DNA from: JAWSVE01 sp050633885
Lineage (GTDB): Bacteria; Pseudomonadota; Gammaproteobacteria; Pseudomonadales; Cellvibrionaceae
DNA length: 64,000 bases
Direction: 5' to 3'
NCBI GenBank assembly: GCA_050633885.1
Contig: JBOEHK010000005.1
Coordinates: forward strand, 818,541-882,540
Shown: positions 43,381 to 52,743 of the stretch, piece by piece
How positions within the stretch are numbered: the first letter of the stretch is position 1
Layout: the number at the start of each line of letters is the position of its first letter
The notes under the pieces: generated by a model
Seen by the model: only the letters and a program-made list of their open reading frames with translations
What the model was told of the DNA's origin: nothing
Database searches by the model: none
Position numbers and translations under genes: made by a program

Positions 43381-44547
43381 ATGGTTTCAGAGGTCACGAG
43401 ATATGTACCCGACCAGGTTCAAAGAGAGCTTTGGGCGCGGGCTGCCGGCCGCTGTCAGTTTGAAGGGCATAACAGGCTACTACACACCTCATGTGTTACG
43501 CATGAATCTGTAAATACTGCTCAGAAAGCTCATATTTACGCTTTTTCTGAGAATGGTCCTAGGGGGCGAGGTCCTTATAAAGGTAACCTAGAATCTCTCA
43601 ACGATGTCAGCAACCTAATGCTGATGTGCTATGACTGTCATAAGAAAATTGATCAGGCCGGTGGGGCAGACCGATATCCCGCAGATCTTTTAATTCAATG
43701 GAAGGCACAGCATGAGCAGCGTGTGGAGATTGTGACAGGGATTGCCTCTGACAAAAAATCTAATGTTGTGTTGTACGGCGCAAATATCGGCTCTGAGAAA
43801 TCGCCAATTCAATACCATGCTTGCGTTGAAGCCATGTTCCCGCAGTGGTATCCGGCTACCGAACGTCCAGTGCCCGTTTCTATGACATCGGAGCTGATTG
43901 ATAGCTCACCGCAATACTGGCAAACAGAATCCCAGCATCTTCTAAAAGCCTTCCAACGTAAAATCCTATCGATTATTGAAGATGAGCCTTGCAAGCATTT
44001 TTCTGTGTTTGCGCTCGCACCCCAGCCCTTGTTGATACAGCTTGGCGCTTTGCTCACAGATAAAATCGACGTGGAAACCTACCAGCTTCATAGAGAGCCG
44101 AAGGGCTGGGTGTGGCAGGACTGCGCAGATGATTTTGATTACATCATAAATCAACCTGATAACTTTAACGGGAAGCCTGCGCTGATTGTATCGCTGAGTG
44201 ATCATGTCTCACCTGAGCGTATCACCAGAGTGATCGGCGAGGACACATCGATTTGGGAAATAACCCTTAAAAATCCTCACAACGATTTTATGCAGGCCAA
44301 GCAGCAACTTTCACTATTCAGAAAGTACCTGAGAAGCCTGATTGTCGAAATCAAGCGTGCACACGGTGAAGCCACGCCGCTTCATATCTTCCCCGTGATG
44401 CCAGTGTCGTGCGCCATTGAATTTGGGCGGGCAAGAATGCCCAAGGCCGATATGCCGTGGTTGATTTATGACCACGATATGGAGACCCAGGAATTTATTA
44501 AAGCTATTGAACTGAAAGGTGATTTACATGGTGTCCAATCGAAGTAA
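43381..44547 (+). CDS. cap5: CBASS effector Cap5: HNH endonuclease-SAVED
   Basis: A 388-residue protein. Residues 12-115 form an HNH nuclease (CQFEGHNRLL, AHIYAF, NLMLMCYDCHKKID). From about 120 on it is a SAVED domain (VLYGANIG, FSVFALAPQPLLIQLGALL, HIFPVMPVSCAIEFGRA), the sensor of cyclic nucleotides. In the family, ligand binding brings Cap5 into oligomers that degrade double-stranded DNA and stop phage by killing or arresting the host cell. It overlaps the nucleotidyltransferase gene by 20 bases. Confidence 0.92.
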   Translation: MVSEVTRYVPDQVQRELWARAAGRCQFEGHNRLLHTSCVTHESVNTAQKAHIYAFSENGPRGRGPYKGNLESLNDVSNLMLMCYDCHKKIDQAGGADRYPADLLIQWKAQHEQRVEIVTGIASDKKSNVVLYGANIGSEKSPIQYHACVEAMFPQWYPATERPVPVSMTSELIDSSPQYWQTESQHLLKAFQRKILSIIEDEPCKHFSVFALAPQPLLIQLGALLTDKIDVETYQLHREPKGWVWQDCADDFDYIINQPDNFNGKPALIVSLSDHVSPERITRVIGEDTSIWEITLKNPHNDFMQAKQQLSLFRKYLRSLIVEIKRAHGEATPLHIFPVMPVSCAIEFGRARMPKADMPWLIYDHDMETQEFIKAIELKGDLHGVQSK

Positions 44548-45718
44548 TGACGTGCTGAAAGGCATCCTTGAAAAAATTGAACTGCCCGATGGTGCCTATG
44601 AAAAGGCGGAAAAGCGGTATGAGGATATTGGCAAGTGGTTGCACCGTGAAGAGTCAAGCTGCCTCGAATATGATCCGCTTGTCTTCTCGCAAGGTTCGTT
44701 TAGGCTGGGCACGGCCATCAAACCTGATGCCGATGAAGAATATGATCTGGATATGGGGTGTAACCTGCGTCAGGGACTGAGTAAGGGCGATATCACGCAA
44801 GAGCAGCTTAAAAACCATGTCGGCTCTGAATTGGAGTTGTATCGCAAAGCGCGCGGTATCAAAGAAGAGCTTTCCGAGAAAAAGCGCTGCTGGCGGCTTG
44901 AATATGCCGATGGGTTGAGCTTTCACATGGATATTGTGCCATGTATTCCTGAAAGTGAAATTTTCAGGGGCGTTTTGAAGAAGCGTATGGTTGAAAACTC
45001 CCGTTTTGATGATGCGCTTGCTCAAAACGTATCCGAGCTGGCTGTGTCGATCACCGACAACACCGATCCTGGCTATAAGAGCATGACAGATGACTGGCGT
45101 ATCAGTAACCCCGAGGGTTATGCGCGCTGGTTCGAAATGCGTATGAAAACAGCCCAGTCGATTATCAACGAGCGTGAAATGAGCTTTAAGGCCAGTATTG
45201 ATAGTCTGCCTTATTACCAATGGAAAACTCCATTGCAGCAGGCTATTCAGCTTCTAAAGCGTCACCGCGATACCATGTTCAAGGATAACGAAGACAGTAA
45301 ACCAATCTCCGTGATTATCACAACTCTGGCGGCAAAGGCTTATAACGGCGAGACTGATCTTGCATCGGCTTTGATCAATATCCTCTCGCGTATGGATGAT
45401 TACATCAACGGAGCCGTGCCCTTGGTGCCCAATCCCGTAAACCCTGCAGAAGACTTTGCGGATAAGTGGTATGACGAGGATTCGGCCAAGCATAAATTAC
45501 AGCAGAATTTCTATAAGTGGCTTTATCAGGCCAGAGCTGACTTTAAGGCCTTATGTACTAAGGATAACAGTCGGCTTGTGGTTGAAGCGGCGGATCGTGG
45601 TTTGGATATCAGTCTGGACGCCACATCCGTTGCACTGGCCTTGGGGTTGTCTGCGGCAGTGATTGTACCGACCAAAGAGATCCATGCCTCTGATCCGAAG
45701 CCGTGGTTCGAACAATAG
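44528..45718 (+). CDS. cdnD: CBASS CD-NTase (cGAS/DncV-like nucleotidyltransferase)
   Basis: A 396-residue enzyme that makes a cyclic oligonucleotide signal on infection. The active site is evident: FSQGSFRLGT (GS motif), EYDLDMG (two metal-binding aspartates), and the third aspartate in FHMDIVPC. ATG 44528 is preferred to GTG 44519 because AAGG lies 8 bases upstream. The subclass letter is my guess from association with HNH-SAVED. The C terminus ends WFEQ, with no terminal glycine as used for conjugation in full type II systems. Confidence 0.85.
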   Translation: MVSNRSNDVLKGILEKIELPDGAYEKAEKRYEDIGKWLHREESSCLEYDPLVFSQGSFRLGTAIKPDADEEYDLDMGCNLRQGLSKGDITQEQLKNHVGSELELYRKARGIKEELSEKKRCWRLEYADGLSFHMDIVPCIPESEIFRGVLKKRMVENSRFDDALAQNVSELAVSITDNTDPGYKSMTDDWRISNPEGYARWFEMRMKTAQSIINEREMSFKASIDSLPYYQWKTPLQQAIQLLKRHRDTMFKDNEDSKPISVIITTLAAKAYNGETDLASALINILSRMDDYINGAVPLVPNPVNPAEDFADKWYDEDSAKHKLQQNFYKWLYQARADFKALCTKDNSRLVVEAADRGLDISLDATSVALALGLSAAVIVPTKEIHASDPKPWFEQ

Positions 45719-46405
45719 ATGCGCCATTGGGATGCTTTAGGGCTGGAAGACTTCCTAGCGGTTCATCCTCTGATTAGGATTTTAGAAATCAATGATGAGC
45801 GGCTTGTGCTGGCGGGCGAGTACCATTTAAAGGCTAAGCTTGCGGGCAGCCAGATCGTTGATCGGACTTATCGGCTCAAGCTTGTGTGCCCTCGTGATTA
45901 TCCTGGAAAGCTGCCTATTGTTATTGATGAAGAGCAGTATTTTCCGCGTAATCAGGAATACCATACATATGGTGATGGCTCATTTTGTCTTGGGTCCGAG
46001 CTGAAAATAAAGTCATTACTGAGGGATGACCATTCACTATCGGCATTCTTTGAGGAGATTGTTGATGGGTTTTTATACGCTGTAACGCATCGTATTGAAT
46101 ACGGAAATTTTCCCTATGGCGAGCTCGCGCATGGTGAGCAGGGCTTGGTCGATGACTATGGCGAGATGTTAGGTGTTACTGGAAAACTTGCTGTTATGCG
46201 CGCTTTACAGGCTCTTGGTAAACGGAAACGCGAAGCCAATAAGTTGTCTTGCCCCTGTGGTTGTTGCCTGAGATTGGGGCGCTGTGATTATCGCTTTGTC
46301 TTGAATAGGTTTCGTAATATTGAGCGACGTCGCTGGTTCAGACAACATTTGAAAGAAGCCTTTGTTCCTATTAAGAAACCGAAGCCTGCAAAACATAAAA
46401 AATAA
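45719..46405 (+). CDS. E2-like conjugation protein of type II-short CBASS
   Basis: A 228-residue protein with a ubiquitin-conjugating (E2) fold: YRLKLVCPRDYPGKLPIVI, then HTYGDGSFCLGSE, in which the cysteine is the likely catalytic residue. A cysteine-rich C terminus CPCGCCLRLGRC may bind zinc. No E1 or JAB gene is near, which defines the 'short' type II arrangement. E2-only systems are reported to link the cyclase to regulate it. The ATG follows the CD-NTase stop with no gap. Confidence 0.85.
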   Translation: MRHWDALGLEDFLAVHPLIRILEINDERLVLAGEYHLKAKLAGSQIVDRTYRLKLVCPRDYPGKLPIVIDEEQYFPRNQEYHTYGDGSFCLGSELKIKSLLRDDHSLSAFFEEIVDGFLYAVTHRIEYGNFPYGELAHGEQGLVDDYGEMLGVTGKLAVMRALQALGKRKREANKLSCPCGCCLRLGRCDYRFVLNRFRNIERRRWFRQHLKEAFVPIKKPKPAKHKK

Positions 46406-46458
46406 CGTTTGTTCTTGTAACGCCTGTCCAATAAAGCATCCAATAACGTACCTGTAGT

Positions 46459-47589
46459 TCAATGAAAGGGGCCTGCGTCCTCGAAGATCTGTACTAAGCC
46501 GCATCGTTGAACCATAAAATCTGCTGCATCTTCAACATTGATGGAATGAACACTCAATACCATATGTTTGCGTTCAAGAGGGTAATAGGTTCCGTACTCC
46601 TCATAGGCATAGTTAGCAACACAGCCCGATACAATTCGTTCTAAGCGTTTCCGTAACTCATCCAGAGAGTATTCCAAGGTAGTATCATAGCTATCGATAA
46701 ATAGATTGATCTCATTCCGAGTTTGGATGATGGCTCTAGATACTAGAAAATAGTTCGAGCCGAATGCCAATGTCCAACCATACCTCGCAGTGTCTTTAAT
46801 ATTATCCGCATGACCAGGTGCTCTAACCGACCTCTGGGCTTTTGGGTGGGCATACCACCACGCACAGCTTCGAACAAATTGTGTAGCCACACCAAGGGTA
46901 ATCGAGTCCAATTTCAGTAGGGTGTTTGTTTGCTTTAAAGAATGAAGTTTGTCCCGGATTGAGGTCCCTTTTATTATTTTTGACTTAGACTCTTCCCTTT
47001 TATCTGCGCATGATTGGTTATTAGAAGCTCTCGACGGTCTATTTTCTTTGACGTTTCGATATTTGTATGCTGCTTTCGCTTGACGTAAGGCGGTTAAATA
47101 TCTTTTTGTGAATGGTTTTACTAACCTCTGAATTTCCTCAAGGTCCTCATACGTCATAAGAACTGCGTCAACTGCCCATTTGTTTATTTGTGCCTTAAGT
47201 TCAGCAACTTTATCAGGATGAGTAATCACCATGTTGCCTTCTTGATTATTCATCCCTCGCATGGTGGTATTTTGGCTGCCAAGCGTTGCAAATGTGTTAG
47301 AAAAAATGGTGATTTTTGCGTGCAGGTTTTCTATGGAATATATACGGTGTCCTTTTTTAGCCAAATCGACAAGTGACGCAATCGATGAACTTCTATTGAT
47401 AAAATTCTCGACTCGACATGACGTATAGATTTCTGCTGTCGTACCGTCCAATCTATAGATTATTTCTGAAGCTAATGGGGAGCTGATATATGGGGAGCAT
47501 ATAATAGCAAACTCCGCTTGTGAGGCTGCGTTCTTCCATCGATTAGATATCCCTTCAAAAACCAGTTCAAACTCATTCGTGTCAGCCAT
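46459..47589 (-). CDS. phospholipase D-like protein (HKD-type nuclease family)
   Basis: A 376-residue protein facing the CBASS operon. The N-terminal half is a PLD fold with NLHAKITIFSNTFATLGSQNTTM, containing HxK and the downstream GSxN; the aspartate of the classic HxKx4D is replaced by serine. It opens with a region FELVFEGISNRWKNAASQAEFAIICSPY-type strand. The C-terminal 150 residues are unassigned. PLD-like nucleases occur widely in phage defence; a defence role here is by neighbourhood. Confidence 0.75.
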   Translation of the reverse strand: MADTNEFELVFEGISNRWKNAASQAEFAIICSPYISSPLASEIIYRLDGTTAEIYTSCRVENFINRSSSIASLVDLAKKGHRIYSIENLHAKITIFSNTFATLGSQNTTMRGMNNQEGNMVITHPDKVAELKAQINKWAVDAVLMTYEDLEEIQRLVKPFTKRYLTALRQAKAAYKYRNVKENRPSRASNNQSCADKREESKSKIIKGTSIRDKLHSLKQTNTLLKLDSITLGVATQFVRSCAWWYAHPKAQRSVRAPGHADNIKDTARYGWTLAFGSNYFLVSRAIIQTRNEINLFIDSYDTTLEYSLDELRKRLERIVSGCVANYAYEEYGTYYPLERKHMVLSVHSINVEDAADFMVQRCGLVQIFEDAGPFH

Positions 47590-47967
47590 TGTTACGTTAT
47601 TCCTTTGTTATGAGTCCGAGCCTCACCATGACTGGAGCTATTTGTAATTACCGATAACCTATTTGTGATTTATTAATAATTCATTATCTACGAAAAGAAA
47701 ATGATATTAATTAGGTTAGTAGCTGTGAGTAACTTTTAGGCAGGCCCCATTCTAATAGGTGTTCCCGACTATTTCATGGCTGGGAGGTGTTTATCAGGTT
47801 GGTGGCCAAATTCAGTGTGCCACTACACTTCAAGGTGTGCAGCCCTCAATAAGGGGTGGTTTGTAAAGCACGGATACGGGCATTAATGAATTGGAATTTA
47901 GTATTCGTGAAACCTCCGGAATTAGATTTCCGGAGATTTCATATATAGTTAATACCATTTACGAGTA
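47590..47967. other. intergenic gap with a possible solo IS end
   Basis: 378 bases without a gene. On the minus strand the string GTGGCACACTGAATTTGGCC (around 47800-47820) resembles ends of IS3-family elements as I remember them. No transposase remains here. This is the junction between the defence and the catabolic cargo blocks. Confidence 0.3.
47914..47935 (-). terminator. hairpin after the thiolase gene
   Basis: CTCCGGAA and TTCCGGAG form a perfect 8-bp stem with a 6-base loop, 33 bases beyond the thiolase stop. A U-tract on the minus strand is short (GTTTC), so termination may be partial. Confidence 0.55.
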
Positions 47968-49176
47968 TTAAACTCGCTCAATTATCATTGCTATACCTTG
48001 CCCAACCCCGATGCACATGGAACATAATGCATATTTTCCACCAGTGCGATGAAGCTGGTAGGTTGCGGTTGTAATTAGACGTGCGCCACTAGCCCCTAAA
48101 GGATGACCTAATGCGATTGCACCACCATTCGGATTTACATGAGGACAATCATCTGGCAATCCAAGCTCACGCATAACGGCTAGAGCTTGTGATGCAAAGG
48201 CTTCATTTAGCTCTATTACATCCATTTGCTCCAGCGTTAAGCCAGCTTTTTGTAAAACTTTTTTGCAAGCAGGGGCAGGACCAAAGCCCATGATTCTAGG
48301 TTCCAATCCAGCTGTTGCCATTGCCACAATTTTGGCTTTTGGCGTGAGGTTGCTGGCTTGAACCGCATCATCTGAAGCAATTAATACAGCACAGGCTCCA
48401 TCATTTACACCTGAGGCATTGCCTGCTGTAACTGTTCCTCCCTTACGGAATGGGGCGCGGAGTTTTTGAAGGCCTTCCAAAGTAGTTGAGCTTCTAGGGT
48501 GCTCATCCTGATTAAATATTTTGGTGTCGCCTTTTCTTTGTGGAAGCTCTACGGGGATGATTTCTGAGTCGAAAGTACCGGATGATATAGCTTGGGTAGT
48601 TTTTTGCTGACTTCGGAAAGCAAATAAATCTTGGTCTTCCCTAGAAATAGAAAAATCTTCTGCTACGTTTTCAGCCGTCTCAGGCATAGAATCAACACCA
48701 AATTCTGATTCCATTTCGAGATTAACGAAACGCCAGCCAATAGTAGTATCGTAAAGCCCGTTTGGATCGCGTGAGAAAGCTGATTCAGCTTTCCCCATTA
48801 CAAAAGGGGCTCGAGACATGGATTCTACACCTCCAGCAATTAGGAGATTGGTTTCCTCTGATTTGATAGATCTCGCAGCTATTCCAATTGCATCCATACC
48901 AGAGCCGCATAGTCTGTTCACTGTGGTGCCAGCAACGGTTACAGGCAAACCAGCTAATAAAAGTGACATTCTTGCAACGTTACGATTATCTTCGCCTGCT
49001 TGGTTGGCGCAGCCGAAAACCACTTCATCAATCAGGGCCGGATCCATTTGAGGGTTGCGTTCTAATAATGCACGTAATGGTATTGCACCCAGGTCATCGG
49101 CTCTTATAGATGACAGGCTTCCTCCATAGCGGCCAAAAGGAGTACGAACGGCATCACAAATGAAAGCGTTTTTCAT
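47968..49176 (-). CDS. pcaF: acyl-CoA thiolase, 3-oxoadipyl-CoA (PcaF) type
   Basis: A 402-residue thiolase. The nucleophile cysteine is in TVNRLCGSGMDA, the histidine in GGAIALGHPLGASGARL and the second cysteine in CSMCIGVGQG. The sequence (FICDAVRTPFGRYGGSL at the start, FGCANQAGEDNRNVARM) is very close to PcaF/PaaJ, which split 3-oxoadipyl-CoA into succinyl-CoA and acetyl-CoA. It is the last gene of the tctCBA operon. With the acyl-CoA dehydrogenase and hydratase/dehydrogenase opposite, it completes a C6 dicarboxylate beta-oxidation cycle. Confidence 0.9.
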   Translation of the reverse strand: MKNAFICDAVRTPFGRYGGSLSSIRADDLGAIPLRALLERNPQMDPALIDEVVFGCANQAGEDNRNVARMSLLLAGLPVTVAGTTVNRLCGSGMDAIGIAARSIKSEETNLLIAGGVESMSRAPFVMGKAESAFSRDPNGLYDTTIGWRFVNLEMESEFGVDSMPETAENVAEDFSISREDQDLFAFRSQQKTTQAISSGTFDSEIIPVELPQRKGDTKIFNQDEHPRSSTTLEGLQKLRAPFRKGGTVTAGNASGVNDGACAVLIASDDAVQASNLTPKAKIVAMATAGLEPRIMGFGPAPACKKVLQKAGLTLEQMDVIELNEAFASQALAVMRELGLPDDCPHVNPNGGAIALGHPLGASGARLITTATYQLHRTGGKYALCSMCIGVGQGIAMIIERV

Positions 49177-49217
49177 GTTTAGGTCCTTTGAAATTTAAAT
49201 TTAGTAATGAGTGGCTT

Positions 49218-49251
49218 CCCCCCTCTCCTTGAACGCAAGGAGCATAGGGGG
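49218..49251 (-). promoter_or_regulatory. strong hairpin between tctA and the thiolase gene
   Basis: CTCCTTG/CAAGGAG with an AACG tetraloop, extended outward by CCCCC/GGGGG after small bulges. It lies inside the operon without a U-run on the transcribed strand. A partial terminator or RNase-stopping hairpin is plausible; it would lower thiolase expression or stabilise the upstream mRNA. Confidence 0.5.
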
Positions 49252-49303
49252 AGCTTCTATAAAACGAGATAGATATGATGCATCTCGTCTTCTTAAGGGA
49301 GGG

Positions 49304-50779
49304 TTAGGTGGCTCTTCGGCTTTGCCAATAGCGGTAGATTGCAAAGGCAAGGGATGCAATCGTGAGCGAAACGAATAACCAGGTAATAGGGCCTCTAAAG
49401 AATATAGAAGGGTCTCCCTTACTGATTAAGAAGGTGCGTCGTAAATTATCTTCAAACATAGGTCCTAAAATAAAACCAATAAGGAATGGAGCCGAAGCAA
49501 TACCAGCCCGATTGAAGATGAAGCCAAGAAGACCAAATAGAAGCATCAAACCAATATCGAATGTGCTGTTGTTAACTGCGTATGCTCCGTATACACAAAA
49601 CATCAGGACGATTGGTAAAAGAATAGATTTTGGAATTTCAGCTATAAGAGAGAAGTACCGTATAGCTGTGTTCCCAACAACAACTAGAACTGCTGAACTC
49701 ACCAATATGCCACAAAATAGAGCATAGACCATGGTTAGATTCTCTTGGAAAAGTACTGGTCCAGGAGTTAGGCCATGAATCATGAAGGCTCCAAGTATGA
49801 TTGCCGTAATCACATCTCCTGGGATTCCGAGAGATAACAGGGGAATAAGAGTCGCTCCGGCCACTCCATTATTCCCAGCTTCGGAAGCTGCTACACCTTC
49901 AACTTCTCCTTTACCAAATTTATCTTTTCTCGGTGAATTACGTTTTGCTTCACTATATGAAATGAATGCTGCAGCAGTGGCCCCTGTGCCTGGAATTGCG
50001 CCGATTACGACACCAATCAAGCTGCCTCGGATGATTGATTTTAGGCAGCGCTTAAACTCAGAAAAGCTTAAAGATGCTCCACTAACTGCTGAACGGACGT
50101 GAGGTACAATCTTTGACGTGTAAAATTCAAAAACTTCAGGGATCGCGAATAAACCTATGAGGAGAGGAATAAACGATACTCGGTCCATCAAGTCATAGCT
50201 GTCGAATGTTAACCTCTGTGAACCATACACAGCATCCAGTCCTATAGTAGAAACAATAATTCCGAGGCTGGCTGCTATAAGGCCTTTGATAACAGAATCG
50301 CCAGATACTGAAACAATTATCGTTAGAGAGAAACAAATCAGCCAGAAATATTCAGGCGGGCCAAAATTCAATGCAATTTTTGCTAGATAACCTGCGAAAA
50401 AAATTAACGCTATATTCGAAATGAGATCTGCAACACATGATGAGTAAAGAGCAGTTTTCAGGGCTTTTTTTGCATTTCCTTGTTGAGCAAGAGGATATCC
50501 ATCTAATAGAGTACAGGCAGCTGCAGGGGACCCTGGTGTTCTAATCAAAATTGCAGTTATTGAGCCACCGTACATTCCTCCTTTATAAATTCCTACTAAA
50601 AGTAGTATCGCAGTCACTGGCTCTAGTGAAAATGTAAAAGGTAACGCTAAGGCTACCGCCATTGTGGCGGTTAAACCTGGTATTGCTCCGACTATAACGC
50701 CTACAAGAACACCCGCAGCGATGGCGATGAAATTGTCGATGCTCAGAAATAAATTTAGTACTTCAGAAAAGTTGTCCAT
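49304..50779 (-). CDS. tctA: tripartite tricarboxylate transporter large permease TctA
   Basis: A 491-residue permease with about 11-12 membrane helices. The family motifs GAIPGLTATMAVALALPFTF, GKGEVEGVAASEAGNNG and LGIPGDVITAIILGA are present. Together with TctB and TctC it imports a carboxylate at high affinity. ATG 50779 is preferred over an upstream TTG at 50809 because the family begins close to the first helix. Confidence 0.93.
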   Translation of the reverse strand: MDNFSEVLNLFLSIDNFIAIAAGVLVGVIVGAIPGLTATMAVALALPFTFSLEPVTAILLLVGIYKGGMYGGSITAILIRTPGSPAAACTLLDGYPLAQQGNAKKALKTALYSSCVADLISNIALIFFAGYLAKIALNFGPPEYFWLICFSLTIIVSVSGDSVIKGLIAASLGIIVSTIGLDAVYGSQRLTFDSYDLMDRVSFIPLLIGLFAIPEVFEFYTSKIVPHVRSAVSGASLSFSEFKRCLKSIIRGSLIGVVIGAIPGTGATAAAFISYSEAKRNSPRKDKFGKGEVEGVAASEAGNNGVAGATLIPLLSLGIPGDVITAIILGAFMIHGLTPGPVLFQENLTMVYALFCGILVSSAVLVVVGNTAIRYFSLIAEIPKSILLPIVLMFCVYGAYAVNNSTFDIGLMLLFGLLGFIFNRAGIASAPFLIGFILGPMFEDNLRRTFLISKGDPSIFFRGPITWLFVSLTIASLAFAIYRYWQSRRAT

Positions 50780-50855
50780 AAGTGCAGTCCAAGAAGAATA
50801 AATCTTCAAATGCTTTTCAAATTAGTAGGCTTTACTACCTGGAAATTTTTAGGAA

Positions 50856-51377
50856 TTACTCCCAAATCATCCCAGCGGGTAGCGGGACATTTAGCAAGTG
50901 AATGAACAGAAGGGAGATAATTATGGGGAAAGCTAAACCCAGAATGTATACCCATATTTCCCTTAAATGACTCGCTGCAAATAGTGAGAAACATGCCAGA
51001 ACCCCGCAGACGATGGCTCCAAGCTGCTCAAAAAGAAACATATATATTGAGCACGCTGCTAACATTAGAATCCATCTCGATTTCGGAATTCCTATGTGTA
51101 GTTTTTCTGCCTTTGTATGTTTGGGAGGGCGAAAGAACCCTTCAATAGCCATTGCGAAAGACAAAGTGAGGACTAGCCATCCTGCTACAACGGGCATAAA
51201 ACGAGGAGATAGCATTGGATTACTTAAGTGCCCAGGTTCTTCGATGTAGTTTGGGACTAGGTAAGACAAAAAGAACGTTGCCAGGGCAGCAGTGATTAAT
51301 CCTAATATTGAATTAGGGTTTAGCCGTCCGTAGTACCTTTCTTCAACCTCTCCAATGTCGGCGTCTAATTTATTCAT
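50856..51377 (-). CDS. tctB: tripartite tricarboxylate transporter small subunit TctB
   Basis: A 173-residue protein with four hydrophobic segments (ILGLITAALATFFLSYLVP, AGWLVLTLSFAMAIEGFF, WILMLAACSIYMFLFEQLGAI and the C-terminal IWVYILGLAFPIIISLLFIHLL). The family is poorly conserved, so position between tctC and tctA is important. The start is set to ATG 51377; an in-frame extension to 51434 lacks support. Confidence 0.85.
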   Translation of the reverse strand: MNKLDADIGEVEERYYGRLNPNSILGLITAALATFFLSYLVPNYIEEPGHLSNPMLSPRFMPVVAGWLVLTLSFAMAIEGFFRPPKHTKAEKLHIGIPKSRWILMLAACSIYMFLFEQLGAIVCGVLACFSLFAASHLREIWVYILGLAFPIIISLLFIHLLNVPLPAGMIWE

Positions 51378-51442
51378 ATGTAATCTCGTCACAAAAGCCC
51401 AGATAGAATGGGTGGCTGAATTAACACCAGCCACCCAGTATC

Positions 51443-52429
51443 TCAGCGTTTAATATTTGCCTTTTTCGCAACTTCCGCCCATTTCCCAACTTCTGAAGAA
51501 ATAAACGTACGGAATTCATCTCCCGACTCAGTTCCAGCTACTGCACCGAAGCGTGGTAGGAATTCGTTAAAGTCTTTTCCTTCCATTACATTAGATAGTG
51601 CATCGATAAGTTTAGTAGTTGCTTCATCAGGTAGAGATTTGTGGGCCACAATTCCAAACCATGCTGATGTGTTAAAACCTTTGAGTCCGTACTGTTCACC
51701 TGCTTCACTAACAGTAGGTACATCAGGTAGGAATGGTGAGCGCTTTGGAGTTGTTACGGCCAGTGCTTTTAACTTTCCTGATTGAATATGAGGAAGAACA
51801 GTGGGCATATTGTCAAAAGACACGTCCACATCACCAGCAAGCAGAGCTGGCAATGCTTCGCCACTACCTCTGAACGGTACGTGTACCATTTGTGTAGTAG
51901 TTGCATTTTTGAATAGCTCACCAGACATATGGACCGAACTGCCCGTTCCCGGAGAGCTGAAAGTTACTTCTTTGTTTTTGGCGGCTTCAACAAACTCTTC
52001 AAGACTGTTGTAAGGACTATTAGCTGGAACAACCATTACATTCGGGATGGTTATTACTTTCTTAACGAACTTGAAGTCTTCAACAGGATTGAAGCGTAGA
52101 CCAGGATAAATTGCTGGGCCAATAGCGTGCCCTGGAGAAGCCATCAAGATTGTATGATCAGCGCCGCGACCACCTCGTGCGAGTTGACCTGTAGCAACAG
52201 TAGAGCCTGCTCCAGGGCGGTTTTCTACGACAATGTTACCCAGTTCGTTTTGCATCAAATCCGCAACTTTACGCGAAATCAGATCAGTTGTTCCCCCTGC
52301 AGAGTAAGGAACAACAAGGCGAATATTGTCATTTGGCCAATCAGCAGCGTGAACAGCTGAAATGGTTGTGCAAAGTGCTACAGCGCTGAGCGCTGCGGCA
52401 CTTGCGAAGTTTTTTATCAGTTTCTTCAT
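51443..52429 (-). CDS. tctC: TctC/Bug-family periplasmic solute receptor
   Basis: A 328-residue binding protein with a signal peptide (cleavage near SAVHA-ADWP). The Bug-family blocks IRLVVPYSAGGTTDLISR, VVENRPGAGSTVA and FSSPGTGSSVHMSGELF are clear. It traps a carboxylate in the periplasm for TctAB. First gene of the minus-strand operon and next to the divergent promoter. The ligand cannot be read from the sequence; the linked enzymes favour a dicarboxylate such as adipate. Confidence 0.92.
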   Translation of the reverse strand: MKKLIKNFASAAALSAVALCTTISAVHAADWPNDNIRLVVPYSAGGTTDLISRKVADLMQNELGNIVVENRPGAGSTVATGQLARGGRGADHTILMASPGHAIGPAIYPGLRFNPVEDFKFVKKVITIPNVMVVPANSPYNSLEEFVEAAKNKEVTFSSPGTGSSVHMSGELFKNATTTQMVHVPFRGSGEALPALLAGDVDVSFDNMPTVLPHIQSGKLKALAVTTPKRSPFLPDVPTVSEAGEQYGLKGFNTSAWFGIVAHKSLPDEATTKLIDALSNVMEGKDFNEFLPRFGAVAGTESGDEFRTFISSEVGKWAEVAKKANIKR

Positions 52430-52709
52430 CCTATTTACCTTTTATTCTCATGTGGATTTCAGATAGTGCGCATAACGAACATAATGTGAGATAAGCGAAA
52501 CTTAGGTTAACTTTTACACAGTATTTTTCAATCTGCAAGTTTTTTATCGGGATAAGGGTTCTCGAAGTGAAGTTTCCTCTTGCTTTACGGAGTTGTTCTC
52601 TACTCGTAGAAAACCCCTTTCCATCATTCCTTTTTCTACAAATAGCTCGTTTGGGGCGATTTGAATTTTCCAAAGAGCTCTTGACAACCTTTGATATTGA
52701 AAATACAGT

Positions 52710-52743
52710 GTTCGGAAAGCGCACCTTGGTTCGTATATCGAAC
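52710..52743. promoter_or_regulatory. two PcaR-like IclR operators in the divergent promoter
   Basis: GTTCG-GAAAG-CGCAC at 52710-52724 and GTTCG-TATAT-CGAAC at 52729-52743. The published PcaR site of Pseudomonas putida is, as I recall, GTTCG-ATAAT-CGCAC; both outer 5-mers match the first site fully and all but one base of the second. They are separated by 4 bases between tctC and the acyl-CoA dehydrogenase gene. The IclR protein at 61124 is the natural ligand. Confidence 0.7.

Noticed and set aside
44654..45220. 188-codon open frame on the minus strand inside the CD-NTase gene
   Set aside because: It is a shadow of the well-supported plus-strand gene, with no ribosome site and no recognisable domain.
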